Assembly: GCA_033725935.1 (NCBI GenBank)
Contig: MU867087.1
Span: forward strand, 124,001-188,000
Length of the DNA: 64,000 nt
DNA from: Cladorrhinum sp. PSN259
Lineage: Eukaryota; Ascomycota; Sordariomycetes; Sordariales; Podosporaceae
Reading direction: 5' to 3'
The translations under genes were made by a program, and so were the position numbers. Of this stretch, positions 1 through 13,144 are shown in pieces. Position 1 is the first letter of the stretch. Each line of letters opens with the position of its first letter. Under the pieces are notes generated by a model, which saw only the letters and a program-made list of their open reading frames with translations, was not told the DNA's origin and made no database searches.

Positions 1-397
1 CCCCCGCCAGCGGGGCGCTGCTAGAAGTCCTAGCCTCTTGTCTTGACCCATCGCCCGTTATTGGCGACCGCTCCAAAATCGGCTCACCCGACTGAATTAT
101 CAACTTGGCCTCGCGCGGAGAAACAAAGTTGTGAATGTAAATGAGGAGGGGATTGTGCGAGATGAGCTGGACTGTGTACGTGTGTGGCGGACAAGAAGAA
201 GAAGGACTAGGGATGGTATTGAAAGGTGCGAGGTAAGGGATGTTTAGCTTGAACAGGTCGAGGTAAGAGGAGAAAAAAGGGGCGAGGCCAGCGAAAAACG
301 TGGGAAATAATAACAGTAACGCGGGACCGTAGTAAGCAAATAGCCCGACAATCACCGAGATGATGCTAAAGAATTGTAGTCGTCGTGAGATGGCCAT
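1..397 (-). CDS. Prolyl 4-hydroxylase-like 2OG-Fe(II) oxygenase, N-terminal part, cut by window edge
   Basis: An open frame starts at the ATG at 397 (minus strand) and runs off the left edge, giving about 132 codons. Residues about 10-45 are a hydrophobic segment (VIVGLFAYYGPALLLLFP and following), consistent with an N-terminal membrane anchor or signal. Then comes the start of a P4H-alpha-like fold, with IHNFVSPREAKLII followed by an RS...RTSSSAPL stretch that matches the conserved block ahead of the iron-binding HxD in this family. The iron and 2-oxoglutarate residues lie outside the window. Fungal members are usually ER or membrane proteins that hydroxylate proline or related substrates; the substrate is not visible here. 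No intron is needed in the visible part. Confidence 0.7.
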   Translation of the reverse strand, partial: MAISRRLQFFSIISVIVGLFAYYGPALLLLFPTFFAGLAPFFSSYLDLFKLNIPYLAPFNTIPSPSSSCPPHTYTVQLISHNPLLIYIHNFVSPREAKLIIQSGEPILERSPITGDGSRQEARTSSSAPLAG

Positions 398-1782
398 TTT
401 TTAAAAAGGGGTTTGTCCGTCGTCGTCGATTGGGAACATCAAAACTGCTATGACAAAGACTCAAAAAAAGATGCAAGACGATGAGTAAGTACATACCCGA
501 GAAGTCAAATTAACAATGAACAGGTGTCGTTGAGCCTCATGGATGCCGGGTAAACTCACCTTACCCAGGTAACACATAAACATTAGCCTGTGGCTTGATC
601 CCGCCCACGACACTTTGTCATATTCACCAGGAACAACAAATGGGCCACACACAACAAACATCACTCTCATCATCACATCAGAAAACCAAATTGTCAGGAT
701 TAGAAAAAAGGCTCAATTCATCCCATTCCGATGTCGCATTCACATGTTGCTTTTTTATCTTCCTCCCCATCCACCAATCATCATCAATGCTATCATGCCA
801 TGCACAACAAAGCCAAAAACGCCCAAAAGCAAAAAGCAGCAGAACGCACACTGTATGCAATCCACGAACCCTCTCACCATGACCAACCACCCATCCGATG
901 ATTCAATCCCAACAAAAGACAAAAAAACAGGAATCCAGATACCCTTCTCCTCCTCCCCTCCCTCCTTCCTTTCCTCAGTTATCCATCCTTCAGAAACGCA
1001 TTTTCTAGCGATCTGTACACGCCACCACAACCCTACCGCAGCAACCCAGCAGTATAAAAAAAAAAAAGATTATACCCTAGAAAAAAAAAGGTTGACCCAT
1101 AAGCAGCAGCAAAACAGAAAAATAATCTGTACAAAAGCGCCTGCTTTCCTAGGTAGACAGAACAGAATAACGAATAAAACAAGCCTCCCAAAACAAGAAA
1201 AAGAACAGACTTGGATATCCTTGCGTAATTTTGTAAGCCAGAAGTGAAAAAAAGGAGTACCCATCGCGTATGCCTTGAGGCCTTTTTTTTGTGTTCCGGA
1301 ACCAAGACAATAACAAAAACAGTTCGTTCCTCCAAAATCCCTTGTCTTCTCCAGTTGGCTTTTCCAGTCGGCAATGCGTTCGAGTTGAAGCTGAGGGTTT
1401 ATGATAAGCAAAAGGCGTGAGCCGCTATTGTTTTCCAGACAATGATCTTTTTCCTGCGGCTTTCCATTGTCGTTGTGTGTGTCCAGTGGTAGAATATCCA
1501 GCAACCCAGGCGAAAACAAACAATAGAGTAAAAAAAAAAAGAGATTCCCGATCATGAGAAGCCCCGAATAAAAAGAAAGAACGAGTCCCTGTCCTCATTA
1601 TGGCGTAAAATGGCAAAAGTCAAAAACAAAAACAGTTATGCAAATAGGGGTATCATAAAGAAAGTGAGTAAAGGGGTGCTGGCTGGTGCTCGGTAAAATA
1701 TTTAGGACAGACCTGTCGATGAGGTCTTACAGATGATAAAGATGTGAGAATGTTTTGCTGTTTGGGAAAGGTGATGAGACGG
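398..1782. other. Gene-free stretch between P4H-like and RasGEF genes
   Basis: This contains the promoter side of the leftward P4H-like gene and the 3' side of the leftward RasGEF gene. There are A-rich runs around 1050-1130 and several open frames up to 210 codons on the + strand with biased, low-complexity composition. I see no protein family signature and no RNA gene. Confidence 0.5.
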
Positions 1783-4700
1783 CTATACAGGCGCTGACAA
1801 CCCGTGACTGGTGCTGCTGTTACCCCTCATCCACCCGAACATGCCGCTGCCACCGCCGACGGCACTCTGAGGTGCTTCAAGAGGAGTGCGTAATTGTTGC
1901 ACCTCTCTTGGCTCAAGCAGCAAGCTCTTGCGATAATGAGTGGCCTGAGTGTTTGCGCCGGCCTTGTCCTTCTCGCGGACACGCTCGATTTGTGCGTTGA
2001 TCCATTCCTGGAGATCTGGTACTTCGATAAGACGGTAAGGGATTTGGAAACGCTGGAGCTCTCCAATGCTCTTAGCCGTCCGTGTGTGCTTGTCATAGTT
2101 GATAACAGTCAAACCGGTATCACTGGTCTTGGTGGCAGGGTTGCCGACATCAACAAAGGTGAGGTCGGTCAAGAACATGCCAAGAAAGGGTAGGCACGGA
2201 GGAACACGGTTGTGAAGGCGAGCGCGGAGAGCCTTGTAGTTTTGGTTGAAGTCGACTGTCGACTGCAGAGATTTGAGCATGTCCTTTCGTTTAGCGCTAA
2301 CGCTATCCCATGTTATCTTTAAGCGTTTAATGCTGGTGTCAGTGAGAGCACAGGTGATGGCCATCAATGCGTCGTAGTTGTGGAGGGTGGAGCACTGGTT
2401 TGCAATCTTGATCCATTGCTTGATGACCGAAGCACGCTTCTTGACTTCGTCAAAAGCCAAGATGGTATCCGCAACTAGGTTGGAGAGCCCAGTGGTGAAG
2501 GCAGACATGGCCTTGACATTTGGGGCACCAGCACCGCCGAGCTTGGTCCACTTTGAACCGAGGAGCTCCTCGGGCATGATGGAGCAAAACAATGACATTT
2601 GCTTGATGGTGAGCTGACGAGCGATCTCGAGAGGATCAAAGTCCAGAATTGAAGGGTTGTTGCCGCCGGCCTTCCAGTTGGCCAAAGCATTGGTCTGGCC
2701 CCTGGTAATAACGGGCGAAGGGAGCGCACTATCGGCGGGGATATAGTGGGTTCCGGCGGTAGTATTGGTCTTGTTCATTGACGACACAAACCGAGGGACC
2801 AAGGTGCCGTCGCTAACGGATACCTTTTCCACAAGATCCAAAAGACGCTTCCCTGCTGTTGGCAAATTGGCAGTAAGCTTGACCTCGGCGAACTGCTGGA
2901 TGAGTGGAAGGGCATCGCGGTCTGTCTCCTCCCGCCAGTGTGATTCGAGCCAACCCTTGAACACATTGTAGGCTCTTAATCGAACAGGATTGGCAATCAG
3001 GGGGGCTTCGCCAACATAATCAAATCGCTCGATGAGGGCCTCGGTAAGTTCAACAGGGGTAGAAAATAGGCGGAATGTGAGATAAAATGTCGAGACAAAC
3101 AAGGCGTCTGGTGTCGATTCGTGCGTGGTGAGACGCTCAACCAGGGCGGCGAGTGATCCGCCCACTACTTGGCCGTCCTTGAACATCAACTCGTGAGCAA
3201 AGGTCTTGGCAAGAAGCTTGGATTCAACGTCCTCAACCTCCTCGGTGGGAGCTGAGCTTCCAGTTACGCTCACTTCCGAAATTGATGGAGTGTTGTTGTG
3301 CGATGGTGTAATGTCGGGTGTGGTTGCGCGCGTCGAACTTTGTGAGACAAGGCTCAACTTTGAGTCCCGGCTGAGGTAGGTGGAAGCTGAGCCAGAGCTA
3401 GAGGCCGTCATGCTTTCCGAGCGGAAAGACCTAAACTCGCCGTCGTGCATGGCCGACTGCTCTGTAGGACTATAGTTGCCCATTGGAAGTGACGAGGTAG
3501 AGATTCTGGGTAGCGGTGGCAAGTCTGCACGCGTGGACGCGATAGTCGAAGATGCATGGTTGTGAATGGGAAGTGACTGTGCTCGCGCTCTCGCAAGCAA
3601 GGGGTTGGATATCGGGTCTTCTGCTGCTGGCGAAGTAACCTTGGGCACTTCGGGTAATGGCTTGTCGATCGAGAGATGCACAGGGGGATGTGTGACAGCC
3701 GACGATGTCACCGAGATTGCTGTAGACGCGGTGGGTGTCTCGGATACAACCGACTCGGCGATGCTTGCCGATGACCCAGCAACGCTGTACTTGTCCTTCT
3801 CGTCATGAATCCAGTCCATAGCCGGCATATCAAAGTCAACACCCAAGCTTCCGTTGTCGAACTCAAACTCGAAATCACCAATCCGTTCAATCACCCATTT
3901 TGTCTTGGCCACACACTCCCCAGTCGCTTTTACGCAGCCCGTTGCAGCTCCTAATAACCGACCATTAGCTTGCGGCACGATGAACTCCTCCATGTCCGGG
4001 CCGGGGTTGGCAAGGACATCCCGCGCAGTGTTCACGAGGTCTTGGATACGGTCGTACATGGCGGCACGAGACTGTTCTAGTGCGTCAATGATGGCCGTGT
4101 TGTGAGCAGAGACGACATCTACTACCACAAGAAGTTCCCCGCCAGACGTCGCCGACTGCTTGATTGCGAGCGCTAGGCTCACTCGAGACTGTGACTGGAA
4201 GTGAAGCCGACCAATGAACGACCCGAGGTGGGACAGGAAGATATCGTGGCAGGTGTTGAGGCGCTCCGACACCAAATTCTGTGGGCGCAACGACAGAGGC
4301 GAAAGGCCCACGGAACTGAGACGATGAGAGACTGTCGAGGACAACCGATTTACCTGGAGCGGACCGCTCTGGGATAAACGGTTCGCATTTGTACCCCCTT
4401 GAGCAAACAACGACGACAAACGGTTTTGGGCAGGGATCTGGTCTCGTGTCACGTCGCTGGCCGTTGAAGGCGCCCCCGCGGCAACCCGTCTGCTCTCTTC
4501 CGCGCGGGATCCTGCATCAAAGTCTGCCGACTCCGCCGGTGGCGTTGGTGGGACATTGTTTTCATCTGCCAACGCTCGCAGCAGGGGGGGTTCAGGGATT
4601 TGCGATTGCCTATCATCCTCCAGGATATCCAAAAACCTCACTCCCTTGGTGATAATCTTAAATGCCCGCAAGATCATCTCGTCCACCACATCGTTTACCT

Positions 4701-5444
4701 CGTCCATGTCAGGCGTTCTCTGAGCGTCCTGCAACCGCTTGGCCGTTTTTACCAAGGACGACAGTTCTGACAAGAGCGATTTTCGACTCCGCCGCAGTCC
4801 TTCATGACGCTGCACAATGGGAGACTCTCTGGTCAAACAATGTGTTTGTTCCTGGACACAAGGTTAGATCGCACAGCACAAAAGGCCGATTTTTGGGGGG
4901 TCACGCGACGTACCAGCAGATATCGAACACCCGCAATGATGCCCTTCATGAACTCTTGGTTACCAAACATCTCGGAATCGTTCCCGGAAGTCGTCCGCAT
5001 CAAGTCCCAAAAGTTCAGCAATGCCTTCAACAAGCTCTTCATCTCCTCCGGGTCGTACGCTTCGCAGTAATTGGTCGGCAACCATCCCCTCGTCCCGTCC
5101 ACCAACAGAGTACCATCAGCCCAGCCATTCGTGTGGATTGAGTGCACCAAAACCACATCTCCTTCATTGAGGGGCAGCGTCACGGTTGAATCCTGCATGA
5201 CATATTCTGGTTGAAATGGGTAAAATGCGCGCAAGAAGTTGTGGAAAGCCGGCGGCGGCTCCACGATCTGAGGCTGAACATAAAGATCCTCCTGTGATCC
5301 GTTTGGTGTTGCTGGCGGCGTTATTTGTGTCTGTGAGTAAATATCCGAGTCTGCTACGCTCGAGCCATACTCGTGCGTCTTTTGTATCGCCAAGGGAGCC
5401 ACCTGCAGGCTCGACCGCACAGATTGGCTATTCAGCATTGCCAT
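1783..5444 (-). CDS. cdc25: Cdc25-like Ras guanine nucleotide exchange factor (SH3 + RasGEF_N + RasGEF)
   Basis: Gene model complement(join(1783..4851,4914..5444)), about 1199 aa. The intron at 4852-4913 (62 nt) has a GTACGT donor, a CTAAC branch site close to the CAG acceptor, and joins in phase 0. Residues about 70-130 form an SH3 domain (LRAFYPFQP ... GWLPTNYCEAY). A long Ser/Thr/Pro-rich region follows. The RasGEF N-terminal module lies at about 717-860 (ESKLLAKTFAHELMF onward) and the catalytic RasGEF domain at about 915-1140 (LEIARQLTIKQMSLFCSI, then VIKQWIKIANQC and PFLGMFLTDLTF). This architecture and length match fungal Cdc25-type proteins, which load GTP on Ras at membranes in nutrient and cAMP signalling. 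The chosen start is the first in-frame ATG of the exon. An acceptor-like AG lies just upstream, so a further 5' exon or a 5'UTR intron is possible. Confidence 0.9.
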
Positions 5445-8400
5445 TGCTGTCGACCTTTGGCGAAGAGAAACATAGGCGACCGCAAATTGCGACTTGCTCA
5501 AGTAAAAGTCCTCCAGTAGAATTGCTCAGGTCGTTTGTCGCCCTTGGAAAGTGTCAACTGGGAGAAGAAATTAAGATAGGGCAAAATCTGCCCCGGCGCC
5601 GTGGTGAAGTTGGATAGTTGATGTCTGAACGCTCAGACGTTTTGCGACTAGATTGCCAAAACAGTCAGTATAGTTACAAAGTTGTTTTGTTGATTGATGA
5701 CGAAAGAGAAGGCGTGCAACTGAAGAATGTAGGGAGCAGGATATGCCAGCACGAGAGGAGGCGGTGGTAGGAATGCCAGGATGGGGCGCTGGGAACCGTG
5801 ATACTGGCTGCTTGCATACCAGGGGAGGCCCTTGACAACAGGTTTCGGGACGGCGATCGAGTGAGAGGGCAAAGCCACAATGGCCGGCCAGATCTGCTGC
5901 CTCTCTCGTTCTCTCTTGGGTCTGCAGGATTTCGGAAAATGCTTCCGTACCTTGTCTTTTGTATTTACTTGATAATGATATTCCCTTCCGGCGCAGCTAA
6001 AACAACAGCCTCTTTTGTAAACTCGTGTCGGCGAGCAGGGAGAGAGAGGAAGGAATGTCCCAAAGAAAGGGGCAGGGCGACGATCAGCGGGATAGAGCTG
6101 GGTGCAGGCAGCGTTCCAACGGCCAAGTTCGGGATCCAAATCCAACCAACAAATATACAAACGGCTTGTTATTATTGTTGTTGTTTTTGTTTTTGTTGTG
6201 GTTGTCGTCGTCCTCGTCGTCTTCGTCTTTCGTAATTCTCGTGATTATCGTCTTTGTATTTTTTTTTTGCTGTCGTTGTCGTTGTTGGTGGAAGTAACTA
6301 GGTAGTTACCAATTGCCAATGTCCTTCTGTGTTTGGAATATTTTGGGTTTATGGACCTGGGGGATATTCTCCTTCAGTGAAGTGGGAGAGACATGGTAGG
6401 TAAGGAAATGGAAAGAGCGCATGCATTGCGATCCCATCCATGCTCCCCCATGTTCTTTGACGAGAAAACACCTTCCTCCCCGGTCATCCTCGACCACCAG
6501 TTCTGGGCCATTCTGGTGCCCCTGTCTCCTTGGTACCCTGGCAGGGTTCATCTGCAATATTTTTTCGTCGCGATATTGCCCGTTGCCGGTTGGGGTACAT
6601 TGCGGGTCGTGCGGGTGTCACCCCGGTACACGCTAACGGCAGCCAACGAGGAGTGCCCCTCGACCACCTCGGGTCCATGGGTTGCTGCCCCGGTTGCACC
6701 CCACTCGCTAGCAGCAGCATGCAACCTTGGGTGCCCTGTCACTTTTATTCTTACACCCACCTGGACCCGTCCCTTCCATTGTGGTTTGTGGGAGGTCATC
6801 GGGCCTCAAGAGTCAAGACGGTCCATCCATATTGCTGCTTTGAGAGTGTTTCGAGTAGGGTCGAGTGCTGGAAACAGTGCAACGGGATGTAATTGGAATT
6901 GGGAATCTTCTCTCATGTGATTTTGATTCCATATCTCGATCGATGCAGTTGCAGCAAATTCATCACGCATCCTTCGAACTTGTCACCTCTCCATCACTCA
7001 CCCACCGCACTGGGAGTTCCCCACTTCGGTGACTGCTCACACTTCCGTGTGCTGCAAGGCACGCTGCACCGGTACCCATTTGGCTTGCTGAGCCATCCTC
7101 TTGCTTGGTCTGGAACTTTAATCACTTCCACATCCACACCTCTCTCCTCAACACGCGCAACTGAAAAATAATATTCGGAAAAGTGCACTTTTTGCTTTCT
7201 TCCAACCGAAGAAACAGACTTGCACAGCACCCAAAGATCGGGTGTGGGCGGAACGGTTCCTGCGCTGTGCCGTTACTCTTTGATGTCCGGTCGCTTCTTT
7301 TGATAGGACCTCGAAGCTCGTCCAAGATGCCGTGGTTGCACCGATTGCAACTCTTGCAACTCTCGCGACTCTGTCGATCGTCCCTTTCGGCGCCTAACAC
7401 AAAATTGACTGAAAATCACGAGTCAATCCGCACCGACGACGATGCAGCTGTCCGATCAATCAGAGAGATGCCGAGAGCTCTCATTTGCGACATTGCGATA
7501 CCGGTCATTGGAAAGCTGACGGGTTGCTGCAGGTGCTTCACTCGATGCATTGATATCACATCCCTCAGCACCCAATTTCTCTTGGCATCGGATCAACAAG
7601 CACAACTGCATTCTCTGACCATTTTGGGGTCTTTTTCTTTTTTCGACTTGTCGAATTGAGTTCTGGCCAATGCCAAATTACCCCACGCTGCAAGATCTCG
7701 ACCTCCAGTTGCCACCTCTCGGAGAGTTCATTATGTGCACCCCCGGTAGAGCTCCCAATGGCCACTCCCCAAGCTCTGCTTTCTCTTGGTTTTTGCTTGG
7801 CAGGGACCCTGTCACCGAGGGCAACTGACACTGGCAGGCCGTCCATGGTGGAGAGTTGCTCGTTTCCCAACTCAGAATTCTTCGGTCACATTCTGCCGAT
7901 ATTATGAGCGTCCTCTCAATACAACTCCAGCAAGAGTCTCCCCGTCATAGCCCTTTTTTTTTTTTTTGCTTATCTGGTTGTCACGCTGACGGTGCTGCAT
8001 GAAAGCCGGCTTCTGCATCTCGCCAATCAGAATGTTCCGGCTCTGGGAACACTGAAAACCCACTCTTCTCAGAGCCATCTTTACGAAAGATGTCGTTGAA
8101 TTGCATCTTCCGAGTTTTTGACACCAAAAATGTAGAAACGCCTGATTCTCACAAGTCCAGCGGTCAGCGGCGTCTTGGCTCCCGTAACGTCGCTTGCCTA
8201 GTGGCTGTGAAGCACTCTCTGGTTTCACAACCCTCGTGTGAAATCCAAAGTTGACGTTTCACACAGGGCGTCTGTGTCGGATGTCAACATATTCGTCTGA
8301 ACATGCCATTTCTTCCTCCTGCTTCCTCCTCCTGAACGAAACTTACTGTGGCTATCCGCGCTGCCTGCAGACACATTGCAGACACTGGGACCAGGTTTGT

Positions 8401-11400
8401 TTGTTTGTGCAACCCCTGGACGCTGACATTCTTGACCCAACGTTCTGGCGCCGTCTGAACACGGCAGCCCTTCCGGGGCAGTTGCATGGCCTTTTGGGCC
8501 GTTTTAGCGCATCCTTTTGCGAGAAAGCTGCACGCCATTCTCTTGCGCCCGGTCACTTGGCCAGCTGCTTCATGAGGCAAATAATGATTGCCGGCTGGTT
8601 CCCAGTAACCTATGATCCGGCCTATAACCATTGTTTGTGTGATTCAATAGCAGTAGCCATCTCTAGCCCGTGAGCGGGAGAGGGAAGCCACAGTTTCGAG
8701 GTTCCACGCGGGCGGCCCGTTCCTTGAAATTCGCACTCAAGCCTCAAGACACGCCTCATGTTTCTGAACGGAAATGCTTGTTCGACAATTCTGTCAACGT
8801 GGGGGGGAAACGAAAACGATGTAAACCCTTGATCGAGGGCCTAAACTTGAAGAGGTTTGGTGTGTTCACGACAAAGTTTAGCGTGGCAGGGCGTCGCGCA
8901 GGTTCGCGCTCGAGGGTTCAAGGGGCGTCCTGGTTTTCCCCCAGCTCCCCCGTGCTCGTGCTGACATTTTGACGAACCCTCAGGGGAAATCTCGATGAGG
9001 GTCAGAATTCAAAATCACGTCAACCAAGCGCAGTAGGGTTGCCCCAGACTTTGCGTCTTGCATCTTGTTCGGCTCGATTCCTCTCACAGACTTTTGACAC
9101 CCATACACCTCATCAGCACCCAAAGAACTTTTGAAGTCATCTAATCACCCCCACGTTATACGACAACTGTTGCCTTTGGTGGGGGTTATGAGACACTCCA
9201 AGACACCACACACCCAGCTAGTAGGGCAATTTGTGAGTGCATGCGTGAAGACTTCAGGCTAGGTAGGAGCAAGAAGCGAGAGACACCACCCTTTCGAAGC
9301 TCTTGATTTATTGATGAAGAGAGAGACACACACACACGGCAGAGATATGCAAGATGCAGGAGCAGACAGGAATTACGACAAGGCGGTTTCCGGTCTTACC
9401 ACCTCGTGGCGTTTGACGTGCGCGTTATCCATTTGCCAGTTGACAGCGGCAACAGTCTCGCTCTTTACCAGTGCAACCCGACCGTACATATATTTCATCA
9501 ATTGGGGACTCGCTGTGACACTGCGTTTCCTCACCGGCTGCAAGGTGGAAATAAAACTCTCGAGTTGTGGGTGTGTTGATACGACCCAGAGGACAAATGA
9601 GGCGGCCCGCGTCAAGCCAGTATTAACTCCCACCACCCACCTCACCCATGGAAACCATCATATGATGGTCTCGGCAGAAAGACGTTGCTGGTCTCGTCAA
9701 TAACGATCCGTCCCGTTGCTGACCCCTTCCCCCAAATATGCCGAAATCGTTTCAACAGTCCTAGACGTTCAATGCCTTCTATAACAGCATCCAACAACGG
9801 ACAAGGATTTCGAGACCGGGCGTTCAATATCCCCGCGCGGGCTGGCTGGCTTCCTTTCTTTTTACTGACACAAACGCATCGACCACACCTTGTTTGAGCT
9901 TACATAACATGAGCGAAACTTGTGGTGTAATAAACTTGAGCTGTGAGTGGAAGAGAGTGAGGAGCTGGCTAAATTCTCCCAGCTGCCTACTAGTTGTCGT
10001 GTCGCTCGATTGGGTCTCAACGTCTCACTCGCTTTTTTTTCTCCTTCCCCATCCAGACAAACCACGGCTCGAAAATGAACAGAAAGGGGCAAAAGATCGT
10101 CATTGATCTAGCCGTCCCAAGCTGAAGGTAAACTGCCATATTCGGACGAAATCGGTTGAAAAGTGAACCCCTGCATCGTGCATTTCTGCTCGCGCGCACC
10201 CGAATGTCTTTCATCCCCCACGCAGTTTACAAACGCTCATTCAGCCTTAAGGCTGATATGGTGGCGAGCTATTACTAAATGAGGACATGAGAGACTACAC
10301 GTGGATTCTACAGCACTCGTGTACGGTTTAGAGACACGGGAAAGGGACGGCAGGACGGCAGTGCGGCAAAATTACGGCAGCCGACGCTATCTGATCTTGT
10401 CGTCTGCGCGTATCCGAACCTCGTCCCATGCATCAAACTGGGAAAGAGTACAAAAAAAAAATGGAAGAAAACGTTTTAGTCGCTTTTGCCGCCGCCGACG
10501 GGATATGGAGCCCGGAGTGAGATGGATATCTGTTTGGGAGGACGGCACACCCGCCATGGCGTGGGGATTGTTACACCCGATGAGACGGGAGGTCTAATAA
10601 GCCGGAAAGACTGCGTTCAATTTGGTTTGTCAAACTGTCATCGACTGTTCAAGATGCCCGCTCAAACTCTAAGTTGACCGATAGTTACGTTGACATCTGT
10701 ACTCTCGCCACTTCAATTTGACAGACGCGGGCAGTTGCACTTGCAATGGACACTAGCACAAGTGTGAAACGAGAATTCTTCTTGAAGGATGGCAACTTGG
10801 AAGCCTCATAAATTCGGCTTTTCACTTTACATAATGAACTTTTCTTACCAAACTCCATTTCCCATCCCCCTGCCGTAGTGGATTGGGACAGCTTGCAAAC
10901 CCCACAGATTCAGGTACCGGCCGTCTTGGCGCTGAACCACCCCCCCCCCCCCAAATATCCACCTCCTCTCCACTGATGTTTTCAAGGTTTGCCGCTGCGG
11001 CCTGTCGGTCCCCATCATCAATTCTGGACCGTCTTTGTTTCTCCTCACCACAAGGGCTTCTTTTTACGCTGCGCTTATGCACGTTTTGTCTGGTGGTCCC
11101 GCCCCGATGTCGCCATCATCATGATCGCCATTATCATGATCGCCAGAAATGGGGGAGTATCCGCCGTAACATGGGTGTTTCCTCCTTCGGGATGATCTGT
11201 TGCAACACCACCCTTATAGACAAACCGTTTTCTCGCCGTTATGGAAAACTCCCACAAATGGCTTCGTTCACAATTGGCGCCGCGCCGATGCCAAGTTGAT
11301 ATATGTCAGCGGACCTGCGTGGTGAAAATCCACAGTCCGGTGCACTACATAAGTGTCAGGCGTTAATCTTGACAGGCGGAGCACAACCCGGCGGCGGCGG

Positions 11401-11818
11401 GAGTTTCCACGAGGTGCAGTACGTGTAGTGTGCGGTCATCAAGGTTGGTAAAAGATCGACAGAACCCGCTTCTGTTTCAAATATTTTTGTCCTCTTACTA
11501 TGGTACGGGTATACCGGACGGAACCCGGGATTACCCCGAGCGAGCTTGGGGGATCACCGGAGAGAGACGACTCCTCGGAGGGCACGGAGGGTTGATCTCG
11601 CGGGATTATCTGGGAGCGGTAGTGATCGTCAAAGCCAAGGTGGTACGGTCAGTCCGGTTGGTGATGACAGTTTTTTTTCTTACTCCTCTGAGCTGATTAT
11701 CTACACACCTACACAAACTGATACAGAATTCCCTTCAGGGTCCCCCCAGATCCAGTCATCTCGGGGGTCACGGGATCCATCAAGTCACATCAGGATCGAC
11801 AACGCTAGTGCCCCCATT
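5445..11818. other. 6.4-kb stretch without a convincing gene
   Basis: This lies between the start of the leftward RasGEF gene and the 3' end of the leftward EEP gene. Open frames reach 175 codons (for example 6393-6920 +) but show no domain, no consistent codon pattern and no intron chain. Sub-features are homopolymer runs (7957-7968, 10936-10952), a GTT/GTC-rich run around 6170-6290 and a short CA run near 9330. The RasGEF promoter and possibly a long 5'UTR or non-coding transcript must lie here. I see no tRNA or rRNA. Confidence 0.5.
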
Positions 11819-13144
11819 TCATCGTGGCGCATAAACAAATCCAAGCTGGTCAACTTCGTCTCCGTCCTGGCCTAAAAACCCCACAATATGCCATCCTGAG
11901 GGAGCAGCCGACTTGGAGCAATCACTCGTCGCCGTGCCCGCAGTCAGCGATTTGCCAGTCGACGTGATTGCCCGAATGTAAAAGTTGCGCGTATTTCCGT
12001 TTCTTGCTCCACGACACAGCTCTGCCTCGGTCCAGTACTCGGTCGCCGCCAGCGTGAGACTGACAGCGGTACCCCCACTTCCACCGTGCTTGAACGTCGT
12101 CCCGTCCGTGAGCGTGACAGACACACTGTCGAGTCTCGACGCGCCGCTGAAGGTCAAGGTCGCCGGCTTCGGCTTTGCGATGGTTGACAGGGCGGTGGCG
12201 TCATTGAACCACCTTGTCCCTCCGGTACCGCCAGAGAGCGCAGATTGTCTGAGCGTGGTCCCGGCCGACCAGGTAAAGTTGACAAAGACCGGGTTGTGAT
12301 CCGTCAGAATGTCCCCGTTGGGCTGCAAGAAACGCGCGCCATCGTACCGCAAGGTCTCTGCCTGGAGGTTAAGCAGCGGACCGGCGCGATAAAACACCTT
12401 ATCCACCACTTCGCACAGGTTATCTGCCGCCGGATTGCCGCATGCTTCCTGGGAAGGGATGACGCTGTTGAACAGGGTCTCGAGCCAGGCGTCCTTGAGT
12501 CCGCTGGTGAGCAAACCCCGGATGGCAGTGTCGCCTGTTCTGGTATACCGGCTGTTGGTATCTCCAAACACAATGACGGCGTTTCCTCCGCTCCAGGTGT
12601 TTATGTAATCGGCAACCTGGTTGATGTTGCTGTTGCGGGCTTCGAGGTCGCCGGGTTCTGTGCCCGCGTCGGCGTGGAGATTGTAAAAGTCTGCGTAGAC
12701 GCCCGGCGCGATGGCCACACGCATAAAGGTGAAGCCTTTTGGCGTGAGGCAGTCCGACTGAGAGGCGTCGGAGCACTTGGACCACTTGATGCGGCGAAAG
12801 TCGACCCAGTCAAAGTTGGAGACGGTGTTGAGGCCTGAACCGAAGGGGACGCCACCCGAGGTTGCGGTTCGGTAGGGGTGCCTGTTGGTCCTGTAGATGG
12901 CAGCGTGGTAGTTGAAGTCCTCTTGTAGGTGGGCGACGTCGATGCCGTTGGCCGACAGCTTGGTACCGATCGTCTCCGCATTGACCGTCTTGTCGCCTGG
13001 GACGTCGTTGCCGTTGAGGAAGGCCGGGAGGCCGGCAACGTTCATGGCCAAGACATTGAACACCCCGGATGTCTTTTGAGCCAATGCGCCGTGGCTGCTG
13101 TTGAGCAGCAAGGCTGCCGCCGAAAGGGGAGTGGTGAACCTCAT
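11819..13144 (-). CDS. Secreted endonuclease/exonuclease/phosphatase-fold protein with jacalin-like C-terminal domain
   Basis: An intronless 441-aa frame from the ATG at 13144. Residues 1 to about 22 are a signal peptide (MRFTTPLSAAALLLNSSHGALA). The EEP domain follows, with the expected motifs in order: AMNVAGLP (strand 1), HLQEDFN (metal-binding Glu), FYNLHADAG, FGDTNSRY (catalytic Asp/Asn) and TDHNPVFVNF (Asp-His pair). These are the sequence signs of DNase I-, sphingomyelinase- or inositol phosphatase-type metal-dependent hydrolases. The last ~130 residues (from GGTGGTRWFND to WHIVGFLGQDGDEVDQLGFVYAP) look like a jacalin-type carbohydrate-binding beta-prism repeat. A secreted phosphodiesterase held on glycans is inferred; the substrate cannot be read from sequence. 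Confidence 0.85.
   Translation of the reverse strand: MRFTTPLSAAALLLNSSHGALAQKTSGVFNVLAMNVAGLPAFLNGNDVPGDKTVNAETIGTKLSANGIDVAHLQEDFNYHAAIYRTNRHPYRTATSGGVPFGSGLNTVSNFDWVDFRRIKWSKCSDASQSDCLTPKGFTFMRVAIAPGVYADFYNLHADAGTEPGDLEARNSNINQVADYINTWSGGNAVIVFGDTNSRYTRTGDTAIRGLLTSGLKDAWLETLFNSVIPSQEACGNPAADNLCEVVDKVFYRAGPLLNLQAETLRYDGARFLQPNGDILTDHNPVFVNFTWSAGTTLRQSALSGGTGGTRWFNDATALSTIAKPKPATLTFSGASRLDSVSVTLTDGTTFKHGGSGGTAVSLTLAATEYWTEAELCRGARNGNTRNFYIRAITSTGKSLTAGTATSDCSKSAAPSGWHIVGFLGQDGDEVDQLGFVYAPR

Noticed and set aside
615..1247. 210-codon frame on the + strand
   Set aside because: Low-complexity, Lys/Gln/Pro-rich reading of an A-rich intergenic region, no domain, no splice partners.
6393..6920. 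175-codon frame on the + strand
   Set aside because: Overlapping frames in other phases are equally long; no family signature or codon bias.
12245..12838. 197-codon + strand frame inside the EEP gene
   Set aside because: Antisense shadow of the secreted EEP protein.
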